Source: Rhynchopus sp. YZ270_cl-10
Lineage: Eukaryota; Euglenozoa; Diplonemea; Diplonemida; Diplonemidae
NCBI GenBank assembly: GCA_964035575.1
Contig: OZ037907.1
Location: 496,001-560,000, forward strand
Reading direction: 5' to 3'
Length of the DNA stretch: 64,000 nucleotides
Part shown: positions 29,286 through 40,622 of the stretch, in pieces
How positions within the stretch are numbered: the first letter of the stretch is position 1
How the letters are laid out: each line of letters starts with the position of its first letter
Notes under the pieces: model-generated
Databases searched by the model: none
The model's input: the letters and a program-made list of their open reading frames with translations, nothing else
What the model was told of the DNA's origin: nothing
Program-made: the position numbers and the translations under genes

Positions 29286-30487
29286 TTTTAAAATGGTTAT
29301 TCTGAACAGTGGAAAGAAATGAGTGCAAGATTAACCTAAATTGTGTCAATCGAATGAAAGTAGAGTTGAAATACAAAAGCCCTCTTGTGAAACAGTGTAC
29401 CTTGGTATGACCGGCTGTACCGTGGGGTGGACACCTAACCATGCAGCCCTACAATCCATTTCGTGGTTTACATCTGGGGTTCTGGTGGATTCCCAGTCGA
29501 AAAAAAAGAAAAACTTGGCGTCGAACTCATGGGTGTTCCTAAGACGGAATACGAATACCACTTTTGGGATCGTGCACTTTTTTTTCTACAGGGATTCCCT
29601 TAGGGAAGAAAAAAAAGAGCAGACGGGTAACTAAGAGACTTTAGAACGGTCTTTTTCGCTGAGTGAGGTGCCCGTGAACTGGGATGGAATGAAACAACAC
29701 AAAAAAGACATTTTTCTCCTTGTAGGACGAACCCCCAAATAAAATTTTCGCCTCCGGCGGACACACCCTTTCCTCCACTGTGTACTCTGTACTGTGTACT
29801 GTGTACTGTGCGGTTATGCAGCCACGCCAATTTTTTTTTTTATAGTACCACGCTCGGGTCACCAAAAATTCAAATAAGACCAGTTTTGGGGTGTTTTGAC
29901 CCTGTTTTTGACCCCCACAGGGGAAGCCCACAAAGAAAAATAGTGGAATACGGACCCGATTTTCCCCCGAAAACCCCCGGAATACGGAACACCCATGGTC
30001 CAACTAGCGCGTTCTCTATCCATGAACTACATTTGGCGGGTTTGAAGATTTTGGTAATTTGGGCGTCTTTTTTATTCATGATAGCGTCTTCGAAAGAGAC
30101 GCTGATATTGACAATCGAGAAAAATTTTACACATGAATGTCTCTCGTGCACATAGAAAAGGAAACATGAAAGCGATGAATGTGCTCGCACTGTGCACACC
30201 CATCATGAGGAGCTCTTAAATAAACATAAAAAAAAAAAAATCAATTTCACAAAAAAAAGGGGGTCCAAATAACTTTATTATTCAGTAACTTTGAAAAGCC
30301 AAAATCGCGGCGGGAAAAAAAAAAAAAAGGTAGTTGAAACGTGCTAAAGCATCTCAGTCGAGCTCATGCCAAAAAAAAGTTATTTGGGGGTAAACTTATT
30401 TTGGGGTCCCCTTTACTTTCCATACAGAGAAAGCACACAACAACGTTCAAACGATACATCCCGAATAAAGAAACCTTGTAAAATATA
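29286..30487. other. Gene-free spacer
   Basis: Contains a CTCTCGT-type hairpin at 29363-29405, GTACTGTGTACT micro-repeats near 29785, and another hairpin with a TGTCTCTCGTGCACA core near 30130-30150. No supportable gene is seen. Confidence 0.5.
29363..29405 (+). repeat. CTCTTGT-loop hairpin, GTGTACCTTGG subtype
   Basis: Close relative of 11341-11381 with the loop changed to CTCTTGT. Confidence 0.5.
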
Positions 30488-31838
30488 TACATAGCGCTCT
30501 AATTAGAGTATTAGGGTATAATTAGAGTCTGGGATTTTGGGCCAAGTCAGTTAGAGTCCAGTTAGAGTATAATTAGAGTCGCTTTTCTTCAATTAGACTA
30601 TAATTAGAGTGCAGTTAGAGCATAATTAGACTCTAACTACACTCTAATTATAGTCTAATTAGAGTAAAACAACAGGCTTCTTGTAGGTGCAAACGCCGTA
30701 AGGAACCGGTTCCCCTAAGGTTCCTCTGTAGGACCCAGGTGCCCAGATACCCACATAGCTGAAAATAAGACTTGGGGAACCGAGTTCTCAGCCGGACTGG
30801 GACACAATATGTGAAGGCGCTGTGGTCCGCCTGAAAGCGGGTCGGGGACCCGGTCGCGGGAGGGTGGGGGCCTAGTCCTAGTCCTACTGTACCTAGTACC
30901 CAGTACCGGGACTCGGGACCCGGCTTATTCTCAGCTATGGGCACCCAGGTACTCAGACCCGCGCAGTGGCACATGCCCTCAAGTGTGTGTGCCCCATACA
31001 TTAGGGAATGCGATGCAAAAACTCTATGTGCACCTCCGGTGCAACGCCGCAGACAGGCCAAGCAGCGTTGGACTCAGAGGAATGCCTGCTGTGCAGGTAT
31101 CAAACATGAGAAACTCCCAGCAACAAGGGGCGCCTTTTGGCGGGCATTATTGAAGGTGTTTGGGGTGCAAAATTTTCTACAAATGTTGATGCGCGGGTAC
31201 AGAAGTGGTGTCTTGTTCTTTCATCTGTAGGAATGTAAATATCAATCGAATTTAACTACCACTAAGGGGTCGAAGGGGTAATCCCAGTATCAAAGGCTGT
31301 GTTGACGGGAAATCTATAGCGAGCATACGTTCATTTCAGCCGAAGAAATACTATTTATGAACCCAGGAGAGATCCAAGCCTCGCGTTGAACAACTACCCG
31401 CGATCGACAATACCAAAAGAGAATTCATAACAAAACAACACTGCCCCATACACACTAAATAGCCATGCTTCAAGTGCATGCCCCTGGGCCAAAATTCCTG
31501 TGCTAAAAAGGCAACAAAACCATCCACAAGGAGTGTGAATTGTGCACTGGTTTTCTGGGGGAACAAACAATATTTTCTTGTGTCTGGTTCTCTGCAAGCA
31601 GAGAACAGACTATCTGGATTACAAAGTCGAATTTCTTGCACTAGCTATGACCCCTGGGTTGATGGCTATAGCATTGATTGATGTGCCCCTCTTTATTGAC
31701 CCTCTTATAGGACTCTAATTAGACTCTAATTAGAGTCCAGTTAGAGTATTAGAGTTCAGTTAGAGTTTTAAAGACTCTAATTATACTCGAACTGCCGACT
31801 CTAATTATCTAGTTAGAGTCTAATTGGAGCGCTATGTA
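30488..31838. mobile_element. 1.35-kb non-autonomous element with TAGAGTC arrays
   Basis: The inverted ends read TACATAGCGCTCTAATTAGA on the left and the same with one change on the right, flanked by TA on both sides (30486-30487 and 31839-31840). Each end continues into an irregular array of TTAGAGTC/GACTCTAA units, at about 30505-30665 and 31707-31830. The 1-kb middle has no convincing reading frame and contains a palindromic patch of GTACCTAGTACCCAGTACC-like text at 30885-30920. The TA flanks suggest a Tc1/mariner-type origin. Confidence 0.7.
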
Positions 31839-32436
31839 TAAAAATAACACAAAAAAAAAAAGAAGGGGAAAAAAAGATAAGATGACTGTCAGCCCCCCAA
31901 GCGTAGTCACCTATAGTGAAGCTTTAAAAAAAAAATGTCGTGGGCTCACCTAAAAAATCTAAATGGGTGCATTGAGATCAGCTCTATGAGATGATTATCT
32001 TCAGTGCACATAAAACTGCTGAGTACATAACAAATACCGTAGTAAAAAATTGTTGAAAACGCTATAAACACCTCAAGCATTCCAACATTTTTTTTGGGGA
32101 GTTTTTTCTGTTGCCTTAGAAATTTTTCTTCGGGTGGTTTCTGAAGAGAAAATAATCTATGAGCAAGAAGAATTGGGGGAGTTTGAAAGTTTGTTTGTTC
32201 TGTATGAATAATGGGAGATTTTTTTTTTTAGAGTAAAAATAGTAACTCTGATAGGTAAAAGGAAAAGAAAGGTTTTTCGTTGATTGATCTCAAGTACCCC
32301 CTTGTTGGAGGGTGATTGATTGGCGACCATATCTAAACTATTTCTCCTTTTAAGCTACGCTTTGTAGGTATAAAAAAACAAAAGAAGGAGCAGGGAGTGA
32401 TAGTAATAAAGAGGAGAGGGGAGGGATTTTTTTTTT
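31839..32436. other. Spacer with hairpin and ~135-bp repeat
   Basis: A hairpin of the AAGATGA type is at 31879-31912. Positions 32234-32370 form one of three related blocks (others about 60960-61112 and 63240-63382) that end TTTCTCCTTTTAAGCTACGC and TTTGTAGG. No gene is seen. Confidence 0.5.
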
Positions 32437-32682
32437 GAAAACTTGGTTGTATTAGTGTAGCCACCCTAGACATAGTGTGCAGACGAACATTTTTGGTTCG
32501 TCGACGAACAAAATGTTCGTCGGTTTTGTTCGTCGATGTTCGTCGACGAACATCGACGAACAGGTCCCTGCCACAAGGGCAACCCACGACGAACAACGAC
32601 GAACAATTTTTTTTCCCCCCCACGACGAACATCGACGAACATTTTGTTCGTCTGCACACTATGCCTAGAGTGTTCCACTATA
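32437..32682 (-). repeat. T-family ~50-nt unit interrupted by a small transposon
   Basis: The unit is split at CCTAGA by the element at 32471-32663. Removing that element and one CCTAGA copy restores a unit almost equal to the intact one at 51802-51850. On the minus strand it ends in AAGTTTTC plus an A run. Confidence 0.7.
32471..32663. mobile_element. 193-bp MITE with GTTCGTCGACGAAC repeats
   Basis: The inverted ends begin CATAGTGTGCAGACGAACA, and the interior is built from GTTCGTCGACGAAC-type palindromic units. A CCTAGA target duplication flanks it (32465-32470 and 32664-32669). It is inserted in a T-family unit. Confidence 0.8.
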
Positions 32683-32744
32683 TTTTTTTGTTTCATTTTC
32701 AAGGAGCTAAAACGTTGGTATTTTTTTCTTCTTCTTTTTTTTTT

Positions 32745-35663
32745 CTATATCGTTACTGTATGGACGTCCCCGGTTTTGAGGGTAACAACTGAGTTTACTG
32801 TCTCAAATTCTTGGCGGAGACTCCATTTGTCAGTGAGAGGGGTGTATACAGGGTGCAGGGCTAGGCCCATATCGAGGCCAGTTTTGAGGATTTGGCGGAG
32901 CTTCTTTGTTGAGGCCTCGAGGACAGCTTTGTACTGTGTTTCTGGTGTGTAGATGGCATTGCGTGCGGTGCGGAGGGTGGCCTTGATTTGTTCGCTGACG
33001 TAGCGGAACCTTGTTAAAAAGGGTGCGTTTGCGTTCATGATGTCGATCGCCGCTTCGAACGGTGCAAGCACATTAATCAGCATCTCAACATCGAGAGCTG
33101 CCCCTACCACCATCGCAACATTCGCAAACAACGCTGTTCCTTCACCCGAAACAAACTTTTTTCTCACATTTCTGTCATAAAACCTTTGCGCATCTGCCGT
33201 CAGCTCTGCAGTAACCGCCTTCGCAAACACATCCCGAACAGACGCATCCACCCCCACCGCAGCAAGCCTCGTCAACTTCGCTTCCATCCCAATCAGAGTA
33301 ACACAATCCAAAATGGACGGCCCAATCTCCTCTGCCGTCCATTCCTCATCATGCCCTAAGCTCCTTGCCACCCGATGCAATACCCTAGGAAATGGAGATA
33401 AACGGACAAACAGATCTCCCAAAACACAGATTTTCTTCATACACCCATCATCTGTTGTTCGTGGCGCTGCATTCACCCCGATGTACACACGCCATTCGGG
33501 AAACTCCTTTTGTACATGCTTTGACAACGCATCAGCGATCCTTCCCAAACACATCTCCCCTGGAGGTGATGAGGAGCACGACACCGTTTCCTGAATGCTG
33601 CCAAGCTTAAAGCTCCGTTCTCTTGATGCATGCAAGGGTTCACGCAGTGCAGCGAGGTATTTCGCAAAGTGTGCTGGGGTTGCATCTGGTGTGGCAGGAA
33701 TCGGTGCGTTCTCATGCTCCCTTCCTGGACCAAACAGCGCGACGGTGTCTTCAGGGATGCGGATTAAGGATTGAAGAGATTTGAAAATGGCCTCGTTATT
33801 GGTGGGGCCACTGACGATAGAGAGGCCCAGCCCGCAGGCAGCTTCGAAGACAGCGTCATTCAGAAAGATCTCAGAGGCAGCGCGGGACGAATGGAGGGTC
33901 TGCGTTTCGGTTCGTTCAAATTCGACTACGGCGTCGTCGAAGAACACTATCGTGCCCCCTGATACCATGCTGTGGAGCGTTTTGTGTGCCCCCCCTTCTC
34001 TGGCCTGCGGAACGATCTGCATGATTTCGCGAACGCTTTTTGTCAGATAGAGGCCGCCGTACAACGTCATGTCATAGGTGGTCGAGGACAGCCCCAGACG
34101 CGCCAACTCTGTCCTCCACGCCACAATCCTCCCCAACGGCGTCGATGCAGTCACACAAAGCAGCACATCAACCACCTGAGGGATATCCATTTCCTCCACC
34201 ACCGCCACTTCATGCACAGTGCGCTGAATAGTATGATATGACCCAGGCATTGCGACAGCTTCAATCTGCAGGTCTACGTGCAAACTAAACGGGGTGTACA
34301 CTGCAAATCTCGGGTCAACGAGAATATTGTAACATAGGTTTAATGCGCCAGCCTCTCCTGGGATAGGAAGCTGTGGGATCACCTCCGCAAAGGTGTGGAG
34401 CATATCAGCATTCAAATTCGCGTCGGAGATGACAACAGAGTTCTGCTCCTGGAAGGAGGATACTGTGATGCCGGCACCGCCCCCTGCTGCTTGCTGTGGA
34501 TATTTTGGACGGACGTAAATCTTTACTACAGCGCGGCGCGACTCTAACAAATGCCCACGCAAACTCGACAAATGAACCTGCACCTGAAAATTCCTCCCAG
34601 AAAGCAATGCTCCCCTCGTATCCACCGTCGGAACCTGCGCCCCCAGCTTTACCCCCATAAAAAGCGGGTAGCGTACCAGATGCTCGGGACTCTCTGCAAA
34701 CAGCTCATATTTTGTCACTCCAGGGCAATTTATTGCAAGCGGGATTTTGATGTACTTAGCATACACCTCGTTGGTGGTAAGAAAGTCTTCGTCCACATCG
34801 TTAACAGTAATCCGCAAGGCGCCTTCACAGACAGCTGCGGTAAGACCATCTACGGGGGGGACGATAAGAGAGGTACCATGGTCAAAAGAGAGTGCATCGT
34901 GGTCGTGAACTAAAACCTGCATGGGGCATTCCAACTGAGGGAGGGGCATGCTGAACTCATTGACTACCCGCACCTTGTCGAGATTATACCAACAGCCTGG
35001 TTCGAGAAAGCCGTGTGCAGGGGAGACATCTCCAAATCCGTCTATTCTAATGTGAAATGGTCTCTGATGCCATGCGTCTTGACCGACACAACGGAGCCGT
35101 ACCATTCCGCTCATCCCTTCGCTTCCGCGGGCACCGTCGTTCCCTTTAGGGCCCTTCATGCCAGGTTTGCCAGAATCGGTGAGGGAGTTGATCGCTTTGC
35201 CTCCTTCGCCTCCGTCGCCACCGAGACCACCTTCGCCAGGGTCACCACAGCGTACGTTGGGTTCTACTGTGAGGAGAACGTCAGCGTGGAGAGGGTCCAC
35301 TTCGATGGTGATGTTGCCACCATAGCCGCCTTGGCCGCCTCTGCCGCCGGAGCCTCCTGGGTGGCCGGTGGATCCGTTGCTGCCTTGGTAGCCTTTTTCG
35401 CCGACAATGCCTTTGGCGCCGTGGCCTCCATCCCCTCCGGTGCCGCCTACGGCGCGGAGGCGGAGTGTGCAGTCAACAGGGTAGCGGAGTTCGTTGCCTT
35501 CGGTGCGGGCCACGCATTGGCCCTCGACGCGGGAGAGTTTGACGGAGATGGTCCCCCCGGAGTTGCCCTCGGTGCCGGGCTCGCCGGAGGCGCCAGGGAC
35601 AACGGCGTCGGCACCACGTCGTCCGCACATCCCGTTCTCTTCAATGAGACGCCGGGTGGTCAT
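32745..35663 (-). CDS. Large protein with glycine-rich collagen-like N-terminus, 972 aa
   Basis: One uninterrupted frame from ATG 35663. Residues about 20-185 are dominated by Gly-x-x and GG-x-GG repeats (GEPGTEGNSGG, GGSGGRGGQGGYGG, GKPGMKGPKGNDGARGSEG) interleaved with beta strands such as NITIEVDPLHADVLL. This pattern is seen in large adhesion-like or cortical proteins of protists. Residues 190-972 are non-repetitive and mixed alpha/beta, without a recognised domain. No signal peptide or membrane helix is visible, so a secreted role is not supported. The gene runs to the edge of a T-rich spacer. Just upstream of the ATG lies a CTAAGC/GCTTAG hairpin (35688-35704). Function is unknown. Confidence 0.8.
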   Translation of the reverse strand: MTTRRLIEENGMCGRRGADAVVPGASGEPGTEGNSGGTISVKLSRVEGQCVARTEGNELRYPVDCTLRLRAVGGTGGDGGHGAKGIVGEKGYQGSNGSTGHPGGSGGRGGQGGYGGNITIEVDPLHADVLLTVEPNVRCGDPGEGGLGGDGGEGGKAINSLTDSGKPGMKGPKGNDGARGSEGMSGMVRLRCVGQDAWHQRPFHIRIDGFGDVSPAHGFLEPGCWYNLDKVRVVNEFSMPLPQLECPMQVLVHDHDALSFDHGTSLIVPPVDGLTAAVCEGALRITVNDVDEDFLTTNEVYAKYIKIPLAINCPGVTKYELFAESPEHLVRYPLFMGVKLGAQVPTVDTRGALLSGRNFQVQVHLSSLRGHLLESRRAVVKIYVRPKYPQQAAGGGAGITVSSFQEQNSVVISDANLNADMLHTFAEVIPQLPIPGEAGALNLCYNILVDPRFAVYTPFSLHVDLQIEAVAMPGSYHTIQRTVHEVAVVEEMDIPQVVDVLLCVTASTPLGRIVAWRTELARLGLSSTTYDMTLYGGLYLTKSVREIMQIVPQAREGGAHKTLHSMVSGGTIVFFDDAVVEFERTETQTLHSSRAASEIFLNDAVFEAACGLGLSIVSGPTNNEAIFKSLQSLIRIPEDTVALFGPGREHENAPIPATPDATPAHFAKYLAALREPLHASRERSFKLGSIQETVSCSSSPPGEMCLGRIADALSKHVQKEFPEWRVYIGVNAAPRTTDDGCMKKICVLGDLFVRLSPFPRVLHRVARSLGHDEEWTAEEIGPSILDCVTLIGMEAKLTRLAAVGVDASVRDVFAKAVTAELTADAQRFYDRNVRKKFVSGEGTALFANVAMVVGAALDVEMLINVLAPFEAAIDIMNANAPFLTRFRYVSEQIKATLRTARNAIYTPETQYKAVLEASTKKLRQILKTGLDMGLALHPVYTPLTDKWSLRQEFETVNSVVTLKTGDVHTVTI

Positions 35664-36978
35664 GTTGAAAAATAATGTTAAGAAAACCTAAGCCTAGTGC
35701 TTAGTACATAAAAAAACTCCTCCTGGGAGGTGTGGTGGTTCGTTTTGTGAAGGAAAATGATTGTGGTATGCATTGGTTGAATAGTAGAGGGGAAAGCGGT
35801 CTGAGGCATGTACCCGATCCACGAAGGGGGGGTTTTGAAAATATTTTTTTTTGTTTTGAAAGTGCTTTGTGCTCTGTTTATCCACGAAGGGGGAGGAAGA
35901 GAGGGATGGGGGGGAGAGTGAAAGAGAGAGTGAAAAAGGGGCAATTGCATTTTTTTTTTTTTGTTTTTTTTTTGTTGACAATCGGTTAGGGGTCTTTGTA
36001 GTTCTATATTTAAAACAAAGAATTTTTTTGTGAACTCTTTTTTTTTCGATAAAAGCTGTGTCACCTTTAAAAGGAGCAACGAAAAGAAAATTGGGGCAGC
36101 CCAAACAAATAGCTTTCACAAAAAAAAAAGGACCCTTTTTTGAAAGGGGGATTAATCTACGTGGGGTTTCGGGGGTGTACAATAAAAAAAGGGAAAAATT
36201 TTTGAAAAATGATTTGTGCCTCCTCTCTCTTGCGCACATATCTACAAGAAACCCCCAAAACCGAGAGAAGGTTCTCGGCAGATCAGGGGGGTGGTATTTC
36301 TCTTGAAGGATACCATTAGGGAATTGTGGGGCACTTTTTTTTTTTGTGATTTTTTTTAAACAAAACAAAAAGGTAACACTCCTGGGGCGTTTTTTCTTTT
36401 TCTCTAGATGGTGCTCCGGGAGGGGTCGATATTGACAGGTCGCTGACAGGTCGTTGACCGACTTCCGAAAGCACCAATAGAGTTATTTTTTTTCTTGAAA
36501 TTTACTTGAAAAAAGGGATAACAAAAAAAGGGAAACAATCTAAAAGCATATTCGACACTAATTTAAAAGAAAAAAAATGGTGATTTATATTGCGCCTAAA
36601 CGCCTCTTTTGAGTAGTCACCTTATTTAAAAAAAAAAAATGCGTGAAAAAGGAAGTGGAAGACAGTTTTTCTTCCTTTCCACTAAAAGGTTGAAAACCTG
36701 CCCAGCTACGGGCAGCGAAAAAATACAACCCCTTTTTTTGACAATCTGCTGTGGCCACAGCAACAACACCTCCTCTGAGGGATGCGTTTTTTTGAAACCA
36801 TACACAACGATACTCCAAATAAATTGGGTTTCCAAATAAGTTTTGGCAAATTTGGGGATTATTTGGCAATTTGACGACTTTTTTTGGACGCCCAAAATAT
36901 TTAGAGTACTATATTTGGAGATAACCTATTTTGACAAAGAGCAGCCCAAAATTCTCGGGACAACACATTTTTTTTCTT
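35664..36978. other. Spacer between collagen-like and SHIPPO-like genes
   Basis: Homopolymer-rich. It has hairpins at 35688-35704 (CTAAGC/GCTTAG) and about 36594-36624, and a CTCTCTTGCGCACA hairpin near 36208-36246. The frame at 36585-36869 is not supported by any splice or motif evidence. Confidence 0.45.
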
Positions 36979-39386
36979 TCACATCACCTGGTAGCTGAGC
37001 ACATCCGGTCCACACCCCTTCCGCTGCGGCAGCACCCTTCTCGAAGAGTTTCCAAATGCAGGCCGTCTTGCCTGAGCAGAGCTTGCCCTGTGGGGGTTAT
37101 AAAATATACCTTTTTTTGCAAAAATAGAAACTAACTTTCGGTTCTGAATAAAAAGAAAACAATGAAAAACAACTTTTTCGTTTATCGCTCCGCAAGCTTG
37201 GTGTGTTTTTTCGCTGAAGTGTGTGTTGTGTGAGAGAGAGAAAAAACAATGAATGAGAAAAACACAAGCTGGCGGGCACGCACCTTCCGTCGTTTCTATT
37301 TCCTATTGTCAAGTACCTTGATTTACAAAAAAAAAGCAACCATTTTTCCCATATCACACGACAAGGACTATAACATAGTACCCTCCCCACCGGGGGGGGG
37401 TCACATAGTCACCGAATGGCATAACCCTCCCTCTTTTTCCTCTCCTTTCTGCATACCTCCTCTCGGCAGCCTTCCTCGCAATGTCGCTGGTGTTTCCCTT
37501 CATTCTTGTACCCGGGTTTGTGTCACCACCGCTTTCGCCTACCTCTCGCTCCTCGCCTTTATCTGCTCCTCCTCCTCCTCCTCCTCCTCCTCCCCTGGGG
37601 GTAAAGACGTCCCTCTTTGTCGCTGACTTTGCCCAAGATGAGGTGGAGGTGCCTGCACGTGGTGATGCAAGAGGCACTGAGGTGGGGCGCTGCTTTGCGT
37701 CGCGTCTGAGAGGCTTCATGAAACCACGTTGCTTTGGGAGGTGGGGTGTGGGGGTGGGGGTGGGGATGTCTGCTGGAGCATCCTCCTTCTTCTCCCTTTC
37801 TTGGACAGTTTGTCTGCGTGGTTTTGGCTCCGTGGTGTGAGGATGGTAGGCACCCGGTCCAAGCGGGTCCTCTCTCCGTTTGTACATCTGCGAGAGGTCC
37901 CGCTTTGTGTGGCTCTTGAAGCTCGCACTCCCTGCACCACATCTGGACACTTCCTTCCCCAACGCATACCGCAGGGTCTGCCGCCCCCTCTCAGAAGCGT
38001 CCTTCAGAGGGGGGACGTACCCGGTATAGTCCCAGGGGTATTTCGCAAAGTCGGGCTGTCCATTTTCGGGGTCGCGGATGCGGATGCAGGCACTCTGGGT
38101 GGGTTTGCTATACCCCCGTGGAGTGCTTGGGGCCAATGAAGGGGAGGTCTGTAAAGAGGGTTTTTAAGTTGATAATTGGTGTGGCTGACGACCCTAAAAT
38201 AGCAGAAAATAGCAGAAAAGTAGTACAAAAATAGCACCCCTTTCAGCCACACCAATATTATATATTGTTGTATCTGCTTTTTAAAAAAAGGAAGGTCGTT
38301 TTCCATATGGCAGGATCGAAATTGATTTTAGAAAAAACTGACAATATATACCTTAATTCTGTTCGCCGACAATGACCGATCCCTCCCTCTGCTCCCCCGC
38401 CTGCTTCGGATGTGCCCTGTCTTAGTGTCATACGGTGCTTCCTTAATGGTGTTTAGGTCAATCTCCATCTCGCGTGGAGACACCACACCACGCACATCGC
38501 GCTGCTCCTCCCCTTGCTGATGTCTCTCCTCCGACACAGGAAGGCTGCTCAGACCCCTTTCCGCTGAAACCGCCTCCAGGATGCTTTCTCCACGTGTAGT
38601 GTGCAAACTCACCCATCCACAGAGGGGGGCGGTAATGAATGCACGCCGTCCAATGATATCAGACACCGCAAGCTCGGTTCCGTGAGGCAGCTGCGCGCCT
38701 ACTTGAGACGAAGAAAGCTCAACAGAGGAGCGGATGATGCATGACGGTGCTGATACGGTGTAGCGTTGTGGGGGGCGAAGGCCGTTTGGTGTGAGATACG
38801 GGGTCGTGAGAAGGATGGCATGCACCGCAGCGCGCGGGAGTGGGAGAAGCGAAGCCTCCGGCGCATCTTCCGCCCCGGCATCGCGGAATGCTTGCCACGC
38901 ATCCTGCTGGCCGATCCCCCACTGCGCCAACACCGAATGAAACAACTCCTGAAAATCGGTGAACGACAGAAACAATAAATCGGTCGGCGACGCAGCACCA
39001 CATTCCACATATATCACGGCAGCCCTCCGCAACACCAACAAAAAGGTTCGAACATCTTCAATCGCGATAAACGCTTCATGAGCGGAATACCTCCCATTGT
39101 TGCACAGCATACCATGAAGAACCTCACCAGCAATATTAGCCAACTTCCTCCACTCTGGGAGAGGACACCCCACATCAAGAACATCCACGAACCCTGCAAC
39201 GCAGGCACGCCCCTCCACCTCCACATGTCCATGTTGTGCCTGTGCAAAAATCTCCTCCCTCCGCACCATGTCCCCCGACGTCACCCCTAAAGGAAGGCCT
39301 TCCGTATACCCAGCATACGCCATACAACCAACATAGCCCAACGGAGGAGACGCGTGGGGTTTACTGCATTCGCTGGGTTGGGGCAT
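36979..39386 (-). CDS. SHIPPO/STPG-like repeat protein, three exons
   Basis: Exons 39386-38352, 38148-37382 and 37087-36979 join across GT-AG introns of 203 nt (phase 0) and 294 nt (phase 2), giving 636 aa and ending at TGA just past a YQVM sequence. Residues 1-345 are a globular region without a known domain. The rest is basic and disordered, with pieces like the Pro-Gly-Pro-x-Tyr repeats of SHIPPO/ODF3 proteins: LGPGAYHP, FGDYVTPPRWGG, RPAFGNSSRR and the variant GPDVLSY. Such proteins line microtubules of cilia and flagella. The third exon is chosen because its frame continues the repeat pattern and the phases agree; without it the frame would run on into intron text. Confidence 0.72.
38177..38254. 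mobile_element. 78-bp mini-MITE in intron 1 of the SHIPPO-like gene
   Basis: TGGTGTGGCTGACGACC at one end and TTCAGCCACACCA at the other are inverted. Between them stand several AATAGCA units. A second copy is at 57840-57917. Confidence 0.7.
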
Positions 39387-39617
39387 TGTTGTGGTTTTTT
39401 TTCTTTGGTTGTCGACAACTCTCGACCCAACCCTCTTTTTGGAGATGAGATGAAAATGGGGGGAGAGAGGAGAGAGAGGTTCTAAAGGGAAAAAAAAATA
39501 TTTCTATTCTACTGAATAGAAGGTATAATGGGGGACTAAATATGCCCCAAAAAAAATTTTTTTGAGAAAAGTGAGATTGATATAGTGTCGACACCTCTGC
39601 GAACGCAGGCGCTGACT

Positions 39618-39660
<43 letters not shown>

Positions 39661-40070
39661 TTGATTGAAAAAGGTAAAGGGGGGGAGGAGAAGTACATTT
39701 TTGTTTTGTTGTGTTTTTTGTAAATGGAATGGAATAAAAAAAAAAGGATAAGGTGGTTTCTTTTTGTGCTGTAGAAAACAACAAAAGAAGAAAAAAACGG
39801 GTAACAAAACGGCAAGGAAAAGTTGTTTTTTTAGGGGGTTGGGGGGGAGGGCGAGGAAGGGTTGATAAAAGAAAAAAAGAAAAAGGGGGAAAGAAACGTG
39901 CAGATGCATCGGCGTACGGAAACAGCGCGTATGCCATCCTCCTGTCGAAAAACTGGATGATGTTTGAAGAGGCTTTTGTTGTAGAAGAAGAAGAAGAAAA
40001 AATATTTGTTTGCATTCAGAGTATTCTTACAGGATTGCAACCACAATGTTTTTCTTTCATCGCAGTATCC

Positions 40071-40197
40071 CCATCTGATTTTTACCCCGCGTATAAGCGC
40101 GTAAAGGCGTGTACGGACGGTCTGTACATGCCTGTACGGACCTATACGGCCCTATACGCGCCTCTACACGCCTTTTCGCGGGGTAAAAATCAGGTGG
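40071..40197. mobile_element. 127-bp palindromic MITE
   Basis: The arms CCATCTGATTTTTACCCCGC and its inverted partner (one change) enclose GC-richer text with repeated TACGG and TACGCG units. No open frame. Confidence 0.7.
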
Positions 40198-40571
40198 TGT
40201 CCACAAGAAAAACAAACCTCTCGTGCTTAGTCACCTAATAAAAACAACAGAAACCTCACTCTTTTTTCAAATAGATTTTCACAGAGAGACAGCTCGGCTC
40301 TGGCAAAACAGATGTCTTTCAAGCCAGGACCAGAGGGGAGATGGGGATCCTTGAGGGGAACAGAGATAAAGTACAAATTATGATCTATACTTTGAAACTC
40401 AAAACATAAAAAAAAAAAAATCAAAGAAAAAACGGGAGAAGGGGCAGAAAGAACAAGAGATGGGGGAAACTCGGGACAAATTAGAGATGTGTAAGACTGC
40501 AGGAGGGGAAAGGGAATTTGAATGGGGTTTTTATGACGTTTTTGTTTTTGTTTTTGTTTTTTTTTTTTTGT

Positions 40572-40622
40572 TGAAAACTTGGCTGGTATTAGTGTAGACA
40601 CCCGAGGATGAACTCCACTATA
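40572..40622 (-). repeat. T-family ~50-nt unit, copy 4
   Basis: Minus strand: TATAGTGGAGTTCATCCTCG, then GGTGTC, then TACACTAATACC, ending AAGTTTTC with an A-rich tail. TAGTG pairs with CACTA and GAG with CTC. Confidence 0.7.

Noticed and set aside
36585-36869. Possible fourth exon of the SHIPPO-like gene
   Set aside because: Exon 3 already reaches an in-frame TGA, and this frame shows no repeat motif or convincing acceptor.
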